Positions 1 through 8,283 of a stretch of 64,000 nt of DNA are shown here, one piece after another (the stretch's first letter is position 1; each line of letters starts with the position of its first letter). The translations under genes were made by a program, and so were the position numbers. The notes beneath the pieces are model-generated. The model had not been told where the DNA came from. It searched no databases and saw only the letters and a list, made by a program, of their open reading frames with translations. The DNA is from Alkalihalobacillus deserti. Its GTDB lineage: Bacteria > Bacillota > Bacilli > Bacillales > Bacillaceae_D. Location of the stretch: positions 372,001 through 436,000 of the forward strand of contig NZ_JAJAFR010000001.1 of assembly GCF_020734105.1 (NCBI RefSeq). Direction: 5' to 3'.

Positions 1-2
1 TT

Positions 3-323
3 AATAAAACAATGGAACTTCTCCTAACCGGAAAAACAATTTCAGCAGTAAAGGCGAAAGAATTTGGTCTTATCAATGAAGTCGTTGCTGAAGGTGAGCT
101 AGAAGACTATCTTGAAGATTTGCTAGATTCATTTAGGTCAAAAAGCAGAGTGGCGCTCGAGTTTACGAGAAAGGCCATTCGCGAAGCAATGGCAACTACA
201 TTTGCGCAAACAATTGGGAAAGTGGAACAGATTTACTTGAATGATTTAATGAAAACAGATGATGCCAAGGAAGGTCTGGATTCATTCTTGGAAAAACGTA
301 AGCCAGTTTGGAAGCATTCGTAG
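3..323 (+). CDS. Enoyl-CoA hydratase/isomerase, C-terminal part (cut by window edge)
   Basis: The open frame runs in from the left edge, so the start is missing; about 106 residues remain. The stretch MELLLTGKTISAVKAKEFGL is the typical crotonase segment after the second catalytic region, followed by the usual C-terminal helices ending in a lysine-rich tail (EKRKPVW). Crotonases hydrate or isomerise enoyl-CoA esters; beside paa genes it probably acts on ring-opened phenylacetyl-CoA intermediates (PaaF/PaaG-like) or in a linked benzoate route. The next gene begins 10 nt downstream, so they are co-transcribed. The catalytic glutamates lie outside the window, so the exact reaction cannot be assigned. 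Confidence 0.85.
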   Translation, partial: NKTMELLLTGKTISAVKAKEFGLINEVVAEGELEDYLEDLLDSFRSKSRVALEFTRKAIREAMATTFAQTIGKVEQIYLNDLMKTDDAKEGLDSFLEKRKPVWKHS

Positions 324-333
324 GAGGTGCATT

Positions 334-1305
334 ATGAACATAGAGGAAATTGAAAGTGGTGGATATCGGATTGGAATTCCTATTCCTTTTCCAATGAAAT
401 ATGTGTACTGTTACCTCTTTCCAAAAAATGAGGACTATGTTTTAATTGACGTCGGCTTTAACTATCAAGCTGGTAGAGAAGCATGGGAAGAAGTGTTCAC
501 ATATTTAAATATTAATCCATCTCAGATCAATACCATATACTTAACGCACTTTCATCCGGACCATTCAGGGCTATGTGGTTGGATGCAACAAAAAACGGGT
601 GCTAAGGTTTATATGCATGAAATAGACATGAATATGATGGAGCGAGTGTGGGGAGAAAATAGTATACAAACGAAAAGTATGAAAGAAATGATACTTGATT
701 ATGGTGTGCCCGCACAATTAAGTGAAGTGATTATTGAACATATGGAAAAAATAACAAAACACGTACTGCCATTACCGAAGATTGAGCCCATTAGTAGGGA
801 AGTCGAATTTGGTGAGAAAATATGGGATGTTATTCACACTCCAGGACATAGTACTGGTCACATATGTTTTTATCAGAAAGAAGAACAAATCCTTATTGCA
901 GGGGACCATGTCCTTGATAAAATAACTCCTAATATAAGTGTTTGGCCAGGATCTAGCCAAGAACCATTACATGAGTATATCGATTCTCTGCTGAAAATAA
1001 AACAGTTTCCGATAAAGGTCGTGTATTCGGCACATGGTAAGTTAATAGAGGATTTAAATACCCGCATCGATGAGCTAATCTTGCATCATGAGGAACGATT
1101 ATCGAAAATCGAAAACCATGCAAATACGAAAACAGCCTTTGAGATTGCTGAAGTTTTATTTGCTCATAAAGAATTATCACCTCATCAATGGCGATTTGCT
1201 ATTGCTGAAACGCTTGCACATTTGTTTTTCTTAGAGCAAGAAAATCGTGTTAGTAAAGCTGGCACGAGACCAATCGTCTATCAAAGTAAATCGAGTGTCA
1301 TCTAA
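334..1305 (+). CDS. MBL-fold metallo-hydrolase of the aromatic-acid operon
   Basis: 323 residues from the ATG at 334, chosen because GGAGG at 323-327 is correctly spaced; the longer frame from 259 only overlaps the upstream gene. The zinc motif HFHPDH is at residues 72-77. Further likely ligands are H172 (TPGHS), D191 (AGDH) and H234 (SAHG), so both metal sites look complete. The family includes glyoxalase II-like thioesterases. In an acyl-CoA operon a thioesterase or ring-product hydrolase role is plausible, but this is inference. A strong terminator follows, so it ends the transcription unit that begins left of the window. Confidence 0.85.
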   Translation: MNIEEIESGGYRIGIPIPFPMKYVYCYLFPKNEDYVLIDVGFNYQAGREAWEEVFTYLNINPSQINTIYLTHFHPDHSGLCGWMQQKTGAKVYMHEIDMNMMERVWGENSIQTKSMKEMILDYGVPAQLSEVIIEHMEKITKHVLPLPKIEPISREVEFGEKIWDVIHTPGHSTGHICFYQKEEQILIAGDHVLDKITPNISVWPGSSQEPLHEYIDSLLKIKQFPIKVVYSAHGKLIEDLNTRIDELILHHEERLSKIENHANTKTAFEIAEVLFAHKELSPHQWRFAIAETLAHLFFLEQENRVSKAGTRPIVYQSKSSVI

Positions 1306-1323
1306 CACTAAAAATATGAATTT

Positions 1324-1362
1324 AAAAACATGTGTATCTTTTTCAGGTACACATGTTTTTTG
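1324..1362 (+). terminator. Rho-independent terminator after MBL hydrolase
   Basis: The inverted repeat AAACATGTGTA / TACACATGTTT is followed by a T run. It separates the upstream enoyl-CoA hydratase/MBL unit from the paa operon. Confidence 0.85.
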
Positions 1363-1500
1363 TTGCGAAAGGATAATATATAACTCTATCTTTTTTTAAA
1401 AGTGTTTTATCTGCATATAAGATGATTGAGTTTAAGGTGGCCTAGGTTAATAGGTATTTCTCTTTTTATTTACTTTCGTCAGAAAAACATAATAAAGGTA

Positions 1501-1529
1501 TTGACAAATAATTGAGAATATTTTATATT
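1501..1529 (+). promoter_or_regulatory. Sigma-A promoter of the paa operon
   Basis: TTGACA at 1501-1506, exactly 17 bp, then TATATT at 1524-1529. It lies 52 bp before paaA and is the only strong vegetative promoter seen before the 9-kb gene run, so it probably drives paaA through the CoA ligase. Confidence 0.8.
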
Positions 1530-1543
1530 ACTTAATATAGACG

Positions 1544-1559
1544 ATGTTTTAAAAAACAT
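1544..1559. promoter_or_regulatory. Candidate operator of the paa operon (inverted repeat)
   Basis: Palindrome ATGTTTT-AA-AAAACAT located about 14 bp after the -10 box, over the expected transcription start. Its position suits a repressor, such as the TetR-type PaaR that controls paa genes in other Bacilli. No such regulator gene is in the window, so the assignment is inference. Confidence 0.45.
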
Positions 1560-1581
1560 AATAATGAAGAGGTGTTATTAA

Positions 1582-2523
1582 ATGAGCGTAAATCAAGCGG
1601 AAGTATTATTAGAAAAAGTTCAAAATGGTTTTAAGATTGAACGTACAGAAGACATGAACGAAGAGTACTTAAAAGCGCTAAAGCAAACTTTGACAATAGT
1701 AGGAGATACTGAGTTATTAAGTGTTCCTCCACTTTTAACTGTCTACGATCAAGCACCGAACTTAAACTATAAAATTACAGCATTAGCGGTTATGCAAGAT
1801 GAGATTGGTCATGCACATATCGCTTATCGCTTATTAGAAGATTTAGGTGAGGATGTGGATCAACTTTTATACGACCGCCTACCAAACCGTTGGAAAAATC
1901 CATATGCATTTGATTTTAAACTTGATAACTGGATTGAATTAGGTGTATTCAATGGATTGTTTGATCGTGCTGGTTATACATTACTAGGCGATGCTCATGA
2001 ACATACATCATACGGACCGTGGAAGCGTGCATTAGTAAAAGTAGACAAAGAGGAATTGTTCCATTTAAGAAATGGAGAAATCATTATGAAAGCTGGTATG
2101 AAAAAGCCAGAAACAGCGAAACAAGTGCAAGAGGCTGTTGATTGGATGTTCTTGATGGCACTTGAATTCTTCGGAGTTGCAGATAATCTTAAAAGTCGTT
2201 CAGCACAACTTGATTACAGATTAAAAGGAAGAACAAACGACGAATTAAGACAAAAATGGTTATCCACTGCAGTTCCTTTCTGTGAGTCGATCGGCATTAA
2301 TGTTCCAGCTCACTATGATGAAGATCAAGAAAAATATGTAATTGATGTGCCATTCCCTTGTAAATTTGATATTGAAAATAAGCAGTGGTTATACGATCAG
2401 CCAGACACTTGGGACGGAGTAATTGAGCGATTTAAAAAGCGCGGACCTGAAAACCAAGAGTTTGTTGACAGAATTCAAAAAGGAGCAAGAGAGTTAGAAG
2501 CAATGAGAACAGAGGGGGCTTAA
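1582..2523 (+). CDS. paaA: Phenylacetyl-CoA 1,2-epoxidase, catalytic subunit PaaA
   Basis: PaaA is the diiron ferritin-like catalytic subunit of the multicomponent monooxygenase that epoxidises phenylacetyl-CoA. The 313-residue length is normal for the family. The EIGHAH motif at residues 74-79 (E74, H77) is the expected E-x2-H iron-ligand pair, and a second ligand set would fall around HLRNGE. The start follows GAGGTG at a good distance. It heads a tightly packed cluster with D, B and C subunit genes; the usual reductase gene paaE is not seen in the window, so electrons must come from elsewhere. Confidence 0.95.
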   Translation: MSVNQAEVLLEKVQNGFKIERTEDMNEEYLKALKQTLTIVGDTELLSVPPLLTVYDQAPNLNYKITALAVMQDEIGHAHIAYRLLEDLGEDVDQLLYDRLPNRWKNPYAFDFKLDNWIELGVFNGLFDRAGYTLLGDAHEHTSYGPWKRALVKVDKEELFHLRNGEIIMKAGMKKPETAKQVQEAVDWMFLMALEFFGVADNLKSRSAQLDYRLKGRTNDELRQKWLSTAVPFCESIGINVPAHYDEDQEKYVIDVPFPCKFDIENKQWLYDQPDTWDGVIERFKKRGPENQEFVDRIQKGARELEAMRTEGA

Positions 2524-2526
2524 CTG

Positions 2527-2859
2527 ATGAATGAAGCAACTATGAATGATGTGCCGACAAAGAAATATTGGGATGCATTAAAAGAAGTTATGGATCCGGA
2601 ATTTCCGATAAGTGTAGTGGATATGGGATTGATCTATGAGATTACGAAAAAGGATAATAATTTAGAAGTGTTGATGACCTACACGTCTACTGGATGTGCT
2701 TGTATGCAATGGATTGAAAGCGATATCAAAGGACGTTTATTAAAGGAAGAGGAAATCGATGAAGTAGACATCCAAGTTGTTTGGGATCCACCATGGACAG
2801 TTAATAATTTAAGCGAAGAAGGTAAGAAAAAATTAAAGCATTGGGGGGTAAGTTCATGA
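2527..2859 (+). CDS. paaD: PaaD N-terminal half: MIP18/DUF59-family assembly factor
   Basis: A 110-residue protein beginning 3 nt after paaA. It carries the DUF59 (MIP18) signature: KEVMDPEFPISVVDMGLIYE near the N-terminus and the cysteine pair C57/C59 in STGCACMQW. PaaD of Proteobacteria is about 165 residues, because a zinc-ribbon tail follows this domain. Here the protein stops at the domain end, and the missing tail is encoded separately at 3711-3869. PaaD is thought to help mature the epoxidase or its iron-sulfur partner. Its stop codon overlaps the paaB start (ATGA), indicating translational coupling. Confidence 0.9.
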   Translation: MNEATMNDVPTKKYWDALKEVMDPEFPISVVDMGLIYEITKKDNNLEVLMTYTSTGCACMQWIESDIKGRLLKEEEIDEVDIQVVWDPPWTVNNLSEEGKKKLKHWGVSS

Positions 2860-3080
2860 TCAATCAACCTGTCGAATATCTTCTCCTTACACGTATAAAA
2901 CGAGGAGATGATTTAATCCAAGTTGGCTCGTTTAAAGCCGTTAGTGATGAATTAGCAAAGGTTTATGCCCAACATATTTATGATGAGGAAGATTGGGTAG
3001 AGATGCATATCGTACGGAAAGATGCTCTAGTAGGTGTACGAAGTCCAGAGCCATTATTTAATAAGGAAGGAGTGAGCTAA
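2856..3080 (+). CDS. paaB: Phenylacetyl-CoA epoxidase subunit PaaB
   Basis: 74 residues from the ATG at 2856, preceded by the G-rich Shine-Dalgarno at 2843-2848; a TTG at 2841 inside that site is rejected. The protein has the compact PaaB fold signature: a short beta region, then an A-x-x-Y-A-QHIYDEEDW helix and IVRKDALVGV. PaaB is a small structural subunit that bridges PaaA-PaaC units. The start overlaps the paaD stop and its TAA overlaps the paaC ATG (TAATG), so D-B-C are translationally linked. Confidence 0.9.
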   Translation: MINQPVEYLLLTRIKRGDDLIQVGSFKAVSDELAKVYAQHIYDEEDWVEMHIVRKDALVGVRSPEPLFNKEGVS

Positions 3081-3721
3081 TGTCGAACTCAAAAAACATT
3101 TCATTAGTGGAATTGGCAGAAACAATTGCAGATAACAAGTATATTTTAGGTGATAGATTAGTTGAAATTGGAATCAGTGGACCTACGCTTGAGTCAACGC
3201 TTTCGTCAATTGCGATGGCTCAACAAGAACTAGGTCATTCAAGATTAATTTATAGGTGGGCTTTCGATTTAAAAGGACTAAATGGTAGTAAGGTTGAAAT
3301 AAAAGATCAAACAGGTAAAGCGTTTTCAACAAATGTAGAAACAAGCAATTGGATTGAATTAATCGCTGGGCTGTATACAACAAATGTTGCTATCGACTTA
3401 GTCATGCGTGCGATTATTGAATCTGATCATCCAGAGATTAATCCACCGTTTAGCAAAATGCTAAAAGAACAAAATGAACATCTTGTGTACTCAAAGAGCT
3501 GGTGTAAACAGCTTTTGAATGATAAGGGTTCAATCCCTAGAAGATTTAAGGAAGCGTACGAAAAAGCAACAAATGATGCTTTGAAGTGGTTAAATAAAGT
3601 AGAGAATGATCAACTTTTAATCTCTGAAAAAATGATTGCTGCCAACACGAATCTTGCATCAAATTTTAAGAGCCAGGTAGATGAACTATTAAATGATGGT
3701 GCTGTTACCAATGTCGGATAA
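3080..3721 (+). CDS. paaC: Phenylacetyl-CoA epoxidase structural subunit PaaC
   Basis: 213 residues, somewhat shorter than the roughly 250 of E. coli PaaC. A ferritin-like four-helix pattern is visible, with QQELGHSRL (E50, H53) matching the PaaA ligand helix and NEHLVYSKSW further on. PaaC pairs with PaaA and supports it; it is generally not the catalytic iron site. The start overlaps the paaB stop. Its 3' end overlaps the start of the zinc-ribbon gene at 3711 by 11 nt in another frame. Confidence 0.93.
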   Translation: MSNSKNISLVELAETIADNKYILGDRLVEIGISGPTLESTLSSIAMAQQELGHSRLIYRWAFDLKGLNGSKVEIKDQTGKAFSTNVETSNWIELIAGLYTTNVAIDLVMRAIIESDHPEINPPFSKMLKEQNEHLVYSKSWCKQLLNDKGSIPRRFKEAYEKATNDALKWLNKVENDQLLISEKMIAANTNLASNFKSQVDELLNDGAVTNVG

Positions 3722-3869
3722 AAACGTCAAATGCTCTTTCTGTTCATCAGATAAAGTAGAAAAAATCTCATCATTTGGTACAGCGCAACTAGTTAGACAA
3801 TATTATTGTAACGATTGCAAGAGTGTCTTCGAGTATATTCGTTGGCAGGAAGAGCAACCGAATAAATGA
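3711..3869 (+). CDS. PaaD C-terminal half: stand-alone zinc-ribbon protein
   Basis: A 52-codon gene beginning at ATG 3711 inside the end of paaC and stopping at TGA 3867. It has two CxxC knuckles, C8/C11 (CSFC) and C33/C36 (CNDC), with ISSFGT and QYYCNDCKSVFEY between and after them. That layout, including the FG after the first knuckle and the aromatic run after the second, matches the zinc tail that follows DUF59 in single-chain PaaD proteins. It therefore looks like the detached second domain of PaaD, kept in the same operon two genes later. Coding is supported by the 11-nt overlap with paaC and by the next RBS lying over its stop codon. Confidence 0.85.
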   Translation: MSDKNVKCSFCSSDKVEKISSFGTAQLVRQYYCNDCKSVFEYIRWQEEQPNK

Positions 3870-3885
3870 AAGGTGTCGAATACTA

Positions 3886-4743
3886 ATGGATCAGATTAAA
3901 AAAGTCGGGGTAGTCGGTTCTGGAACAATGGGAGCAGGAATTGTTCAGTTAATGGTTCAAAACGGCTATGCTGCAGTTATGTTCGATATCGATCAAGATA
4001 CAGTAGAAAAAGCAAAAGCTGGAATCGAGTCCAAATTGGATCGTCTAGTGGAAAAGAAAAAAGTAAGCGCTGCAGAAATGAATTTAGCTAAAGAATTGTT
4101 AGAAGCGACAACGGATCTAAAAAAGTTTAAAGATTGTCAGTTAGTGATTGAAGCTGTACCTGAAAAAATAGAAATTAAGAGGTCGATATTTCAGCAATTG
4201 GAAGAAATTTGTTCTGAAAATACAATTTTAGCGACAAATACATCGTCTCTTTCCATTACTGAAATTTCTGGTACGGTGTCACATCCAAAAAGAGTGGCAG
4301 GATTTCACTTTTTTAATCCAGCGCCCGTAATGCCTTTAGTTGAAGTCGTACAAGGGTTAAAGACAGCGCCAGAGACCATTGAAGCACTTGTTCAATTTGC
4401 GAGTAATATTAATAAAAGTCCAGTTGTATGTAAAGACACTCCAGGATTTATAGTGAATCGTGTTGCTCGTCCTTTTTATAACGAAGCTTTACGTATCATG
4501 AACGATCAGGTTGCAAGTGTTGAACAAATTGATCGCATTATGAAAAAAGCAGGGAACTTCAAGATGGGACCTTTTGAACTTCAAGATTTAATAGGAATTG
4601 ATATTAACTTTGCAACAACGAAATCGGTTCATGCCAGTTTTTATGGTGAAAGTCGATTTAGACCACATTATTATCAAGAACGTATGGTTCAGTCAGGAAA
4701 CTTAGGTAGGAAAACGAAAGGAGGATTCTTTAGTTATGACTAG
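3886..4743 (+). CDS. paaH: 3-hydroxyacyl-CoA dehydrogenase (PaaH type)
   Basis: 285 residues from ATG 3886, preceded by AAAGGTG; a longer in-frame extension from 3823 lies inside the zinc-ribbon gene and is rejected. The NAD-binding loop GSGTMG is at residues 11-16. The catalytic histidine is H141 in GFHFFNP, and the C-terminal domain has the DTPGFIVNRV signature. It oxidises 3-hydroxyadipyl-CoA to 3-oxoadipyl-CoA in the lower phenylacetate pathway. It overlaps the next gene by 8 nt. Confidence 0.92.
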   Translation: MDQIKKVGVVGSGTMGAGIVQLMVQNGYAAVMFDIDQDTVEKAKAGIESKLDRLVEKKKVSAAEMNLAKELLEATTDLKKFKDCQLVIEAVPEKIEIKRSIFQQLEEICSENTILATNTSSLSITEISGTVSHPKRVAGFHFFNPAPVMPLVEVVQGLKTAPETIEALVQFASNINKSPVVCKDTPGFIVNRVARPFYNEALRIMNDQVASVEQIDRIMKKAGNFKMGPFELQDLIGIDINFATTKSVHASFYGESRFRPHYYQERMVQSGNLGRKTKGGFFSYD

Positions 4744-5488
4744 TAAATCTATTGTAGTTATAGGTGAAAACTTACTGGCTAAAGAACTTTTCGGAGCTCT
4801 CCAAAAAAGTGAGAAAGTCGAAGTGACCTTTAATCAATTTCCTATCAATCATCATGTTGATGTTGTGATTGAGACGACAAATCTTGATTTAGAGCAAAAG
4901 AAAAGTAATCTTCAAGGCATTGAATCACGAGTTTCCGCTCATACGTTAATGTTAACAACAACATTACATGTGACGGCAACAGAAGCAGCTTCTTGGTTAA
5001 GTCAACCTGAAAGACTAATAGGGTTTGGTACTTTCTCAAACTTCAATAATGGTGCTTTGATTGAGGTTGCTGCTCCATTGCAAGCGGATCCCGAGTATTT
5101 ACAAGTGGCTACAAATACGTTTCAAGTAATAGGGCAGGAAACTGAAATTGTTGAGGATGAAGTAGGTTTAGTTTTCCCACGTATCCTTTCCTTAATTATT
5201 AATGAAGCGGCATTTGCATTAACGGAGGGGACGGCAGCTGTAGACGCCATTGATACAGCAATGAAAAAAGGGACGAATTATCCTTTAGGTCCACTAGAAT
5301 GGGCTGAAAAAATAGGAATTGATGATGTCTATTCTGTTCTACTTGGGTTGTATAAGCAATTTGGTGAAGAACGCTATAGACCAGCACCGATGATCAAGAA
5401 ACTTGTTCAAGCAGGCTGGGTTGGTGGTGAAACAGACAAGGGTTTCTATCACTACCAAAATCGTAAATCGAAGGAGTATTCAATATGA
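4736..5488 (+). CDS. 3-hydroxyacyl-CoA dehydrogenase paralogue with degenerate NAD site
   Basis: 250 residues with the same two-domain plan as the preceding dehydrogenase, but the N-terminal half is eroded. The dinucleotide loop reads VVIGENLLAKEL instead of GxGxxG, and the catalytic FHFFNP segment is replaced by GFGTFSNF, with no histidine. The C-terminal substrate-binding domain is well kept (GLVFPRILSLIINEA, YPLGPLEWAEKIG). It may be a non-catalytic partner that dimerises with, or presents acyl-CoA to, the neighbouring PaaH. Start and stop overlap both neighbours (the stop as ATGA), so it is expressed with them rather than being a dead copy. Confidence 0.8.
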   Translation: MTSKSIVVIGENLLAKELFGALQKSEKVEVTFNQFPINHHVDVVIETTNLDLEQKKSNLQGIESRVSAHTLMLTTTLHVTATEAASWLSQPERLIGFGTFSNFNNGALIEVAAPLQADPEYLQVATNTFQVIGQETEIVEDEVGLVFPRILSLIINEAAFALTEGTAAVDAIDTAMKKGTNYPLGPLEWAEKIGIDDVYSVLLGLYKQFGEERYRPAPMIKKLVQAGWVGGETDKGFYHYQNRKSKEYSI

Positions 5489-6684
5489 GGGAAGCAGTCA
5501 TTATTGATGCTGTTCGCACACCGATTGGCAAAGTAAATGGTACGTTAACGAGCGTGCGGCCAGATGATTTAGCTGGTCATGCTATTAAACAATTATTAGC
5601 AAGGGTTAATGTTGATCCCGCGCTCATAGAAGACGTCTACTTTGGATGTGCGAATCAAGCAGGTGAGGACAATCGAAATGTCGCGAGAATGGGTTTATTG
5701 CTAGCCGGTGTCCCTCAAACGGTTCCTGGTGTTACAGTCAATAGATTGTGTGGTTCGGGATTAGATGCTATTAATCAAGCGTCGGCTGCGATTAAATCAG
5801 GTTTAGGGGATGTATTTATAGCAGGTGGAACTGAAAGTATGACTCGTGCTCCATATGTGATGATGAAACCACAGTTATCAAATGCCCGTGGGAATCAAAC
5901 ATTGCATGATACGACACTCGGTTGGCGTCTTGTTAATCCTAAGCTTGCAGAGATGTACCCACCGATCAGTCTTGGAGAAACGGCAGAGAATGTTGCAGAT
6001 AAGTATGGTGTTTCAAGAGAACAACAAGATGAACTTGCTTTACTTAGTCAGCAAAAAGCTGCAGTTGCTATTGAAAGTGGTAGGTTTAAAGATGAAATTG
6101 TTCCTATTGAAGTTCCACAAAGAAAAGGGGACCCAATCATCTTTGATACAGACGAACATCCAAGAGCTGGAACTACATTGGAAACATTGTCAAAGCTTCG
6201 TCCCGTTTTCCGAGATGGAGGAACCGTTACAGCAGGAAATTCTTCGGGCATAAACGATGGTGCTAGTGCTGTCCTGATTATGGATAGAGAATTGGCTGAA
6301 AGCCTTGGCTTAAAACCAATTGCACGTATTGTCACATCTGCTGTAAGCGGTGTTGATCCATCTTATATGGGTGTTGGCCCAATTCCAGCCACTAAGAAAG
6401 CGCTTCAAAGAGCCGGACTATCAGTCGATGACATTGATTTAATTGAAATCAATGAGGCTTTTGCGGCACAGTCGGTCGCATGTATTAATGAGTTAGGCTT
6501 TGATATGGATAAAGTGAACGTTAATGGTGGAGCGATCGCTTTAGGTCATCCACTAGGATGCAGTGGATCAAGGATTTTAACGACACTTGTCCATGAGATG
6601 CAAAAACGTGATGTAAGGTATGGACTTGCAACTATGTGTATCGGTGTAGGTCAAGGAATTTCCACGATAATTGAGAAAGTATAA
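5485..6684 (+). CDS. paaJ: 3-oxoadipyl-CoA thiolase
   Basis: 399 residues, normal for a thiolase. The nucleophile C89 lies in NRLCGSG, H355 in GHPLG, and the second cysteine C385 in MCIGVGQG; NEAFAAQ is also present. It cleaves 3-oxoadipyl-CoA (and possibly the dehydrosuberyl-CoA intermediate) to acetyl-CoA and succinyl-CoA or a shorter acyl-CoA, the last step of phenylacetate breakdown. The ATG overlaps the upstream stop (ATGA). Alternative: a general acetyl-CoA acyltransferase; the operon context favours PaaJ. Confidence 0.92.
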   Translation: MREAVIIDAVRTPIGKVNGTLTSVRPDDLAGHAIKQLLARVNVDPALIEDVYFGCANQAGEDNRNVARMGLLLAGVPQTVPGVTVNRLCGSGLDAINQASAAIKSGLGDVFIAGGTESMTRAPYVMMKPQLSNARGNQTLHDTTLGWRLVNPKLAEMYPPISLGETAENVADKYGVSREQQDELALLSQQKAAVAIESGRFKDEIVPIEVPQRKGDPIIFDTDEHPRAGTTLETLSKLRPVFRDGGTVTAGNSSGINDGASAVLIMDRELAESLGLKPIARIVTSAVSGVDPSYMGVGPIPATKKALQRAGLSVDDIDLIEINEAFAAQSVACINELGFDMDKVNVNGGAIALGHPLGCSGSRILTTLVHEMQKRDVRYGLATMCIGVGQGISTIIEKV

Positions 6685-6698
6685 GGAGTGAGTGATAC

Positions 6699-8219
6699 GT
6701 GATTAAAGATACAGTGGTAAAAAGTACAGTAATCAAAGATACGTACCAATTATTAATTAATGGTGAATACTCAAACAGTAGCAGTAATGAATTTTTTGAA
6801 ACGTATAATCCTGCTACTGGAGAAGTGTTAGCAAAGGTAGCGAAAGCAACGAAAGAGGATGTAGACCGTACGGTAGAAGCTGCAAGAACGGCGTTTGAAT
6901 CTGGAAAATGGCCAAGGACTTCTCATACGAAACGTGCAAGATTATTAAATAACATTGCAGCGATTATGAGAGACCGTTTTAAAGAACTTGTTGAAGCTGA
7001 AGTACTTAATAGCGGTAAAACAGTAGGGGCAGCGCAAGGTCAAATTACGCAAGCTATTGAAGACTTTGAGTTTTATGCAGGAACGATTGCAACATTTGGC
7101 GGTCGTACGAATCCAATGCCTAACGGATTTTTCAACTATACGTTAAAAGACCCAGTTGGAGTTTGTGCACAGATCATTCCTTGGAACTATCCATTGATGA
7201 TGGCAGCCTGGAAGATTGCGCCGGCTCTAGCTGCTGGATGTACAGTTATATTAAAGCCTGCATCACATACACCAATCACTGCTTATATGCTTGCTGATAT
7301 TTGCCATGAAGCTGGTGTTCCAGCAGGGGTTGTAAATGTTCTTACAGGAAGTGGTTCGGAAATCGGTCCATACTTAACTGAACATCCAGGTGTTGATAAA
7401 GTGGCATTTACTGGAGAAACAGAAACTGGTAAAGACATTATGGCTAAAGCATCTCAAACGTTAAAGCGTGTGACCCTGGAACTTGGCGGGAAATCACCAA
7501 GCATCGTGTTTGATGACTGTGACATCGATGGTGCTGTAGCTGGTTCAATTTATGGGATTTTCTATAACACAGGTCAATCTTGTGAAGCGCGTTCTAGACT
7601 TTTTGTTCATGAAAACATCTATGATGAATTTATAGAGAAATTTGTTGAAAAGGCAAAATTGTTAAAGGTTGGCGATCCTTTCAATAAAGAAACTCATATG
7701 GGAGCTTTAATCTCAGAGGGGCATGAAAAAGTCGTTGATAGTTATGTGAAAATAGCTGTTGAAGAAGGTGGAGAAGTCCTTTATGGAGGGAAACGTCCTG
7801 ATGCTTCAGAGTTAGGTACAGAACTTGAAAATGGCCATTGGTATATGCCGACTATTATTGGCAATGTCACGAATGATATGAGAATCGCTCAAGAGGAAGT
7901 GTTTGGTCCTGTTGTTGTGGTCATGAAGTTTAGTGATGAAAAGGAAGTACTTAAGCAAGCAAATGACTCAATCTTTGGTTTAGGTTCCGCAGTTTGGACA
8001 AAGGATCATGGAAAAGCTCATCGTTTTGCTGCCGGATTACGTGCAGGAATTGTAATGGTTAACAACCCAATCTCCGCTTTCCCTGGTACACCATTTGGTG
8101 GCTATAAGCAATCTGGCTTTGGTCGAGAGTTAAGTGTGGAGACATTAGATTTGTATACAGAAACAAAGAGTGTTGTTTCATATATTGGTGAGCGTCCGTT
8201 AAATATTTTCGGGATTTAA
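6699..8219 (+). CDS. Aldehyde dehydrogenase of the paa operon
   Basis: 506 residues from GTG 6699, preceded by AAGGAG. Hallmarks are the IIPWNYP oxyanion region, the general base E261 (LELGGK), the nucleophile C295 (TGQSCEAR) and EEVFGP. In bacteria without the PaaZ fusion, a separate aldehyde dehydrogenase oxidises the ring-opened semialdehyde of oxepin-CoA; no PaaZ-like fusion is present here, so this gene is the natural candidate. Phenylacetaldehyde dehydrogenase is the main alternative, which would feed phenylacetate into the pathway. It follows paaJ by 14 nt. Confidence 0.88.
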   Translation: MIKDTVVKSTVIKDTYQLLINGEYSNSSSNEFFETYNPATGEVLAKVAKATKEDVDRTVEAARTAFESGKWPRTSHTKRARLLNNIAAIMRDRFKELVEAEVLNSGKTVGAAQGQITQAIEDFEFYAGTIATFGGRTNPMPNGFFNYTLKDPVGVCAQIIPWNYPLMMAAWKIAPALAAGCTVILKPASHTPITAYMLADICHEAGVPAGVVNVLTGSGSEIGPYLTEHPGVDKVAFTGETETGKDIMAKASQTLKRVTLELGGKSPSIVFDDCDIDGAVAGSIYGIFYNTGQSCEARSRLFVHENIYDEFIEKFVEKAKLLKVGDPFNKETHMGALISEGHEKVVDSYVKIAVEEGGEVLYGGKRPDASELGTELENGHWYMPTIIGNVTNDMRIAQEEVFGPVVVVMKFSDEKEVLKQANDSIFGLGSAVWTKDHGKAHRFAAGLRAGIVMVNNPISAFPGTPFGGYKQSGFGRELSVETLDLYTETKSVVSYIGERPLNIFGI

Positions 8220-8283
8220 CCAAAGTTCTAATTTCTTAAGACAAAAAAAACTATTAAACAATTATAATTGGAGGAATGTTAAA

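Noticed and set aside
2841..2855. Upstream TTG start for paaB
   Set aside because: It lies within the G-rich Shine-Dalgarno; ATG 2856 is correctly spaced and overlaps the paaD stop as ATGA.
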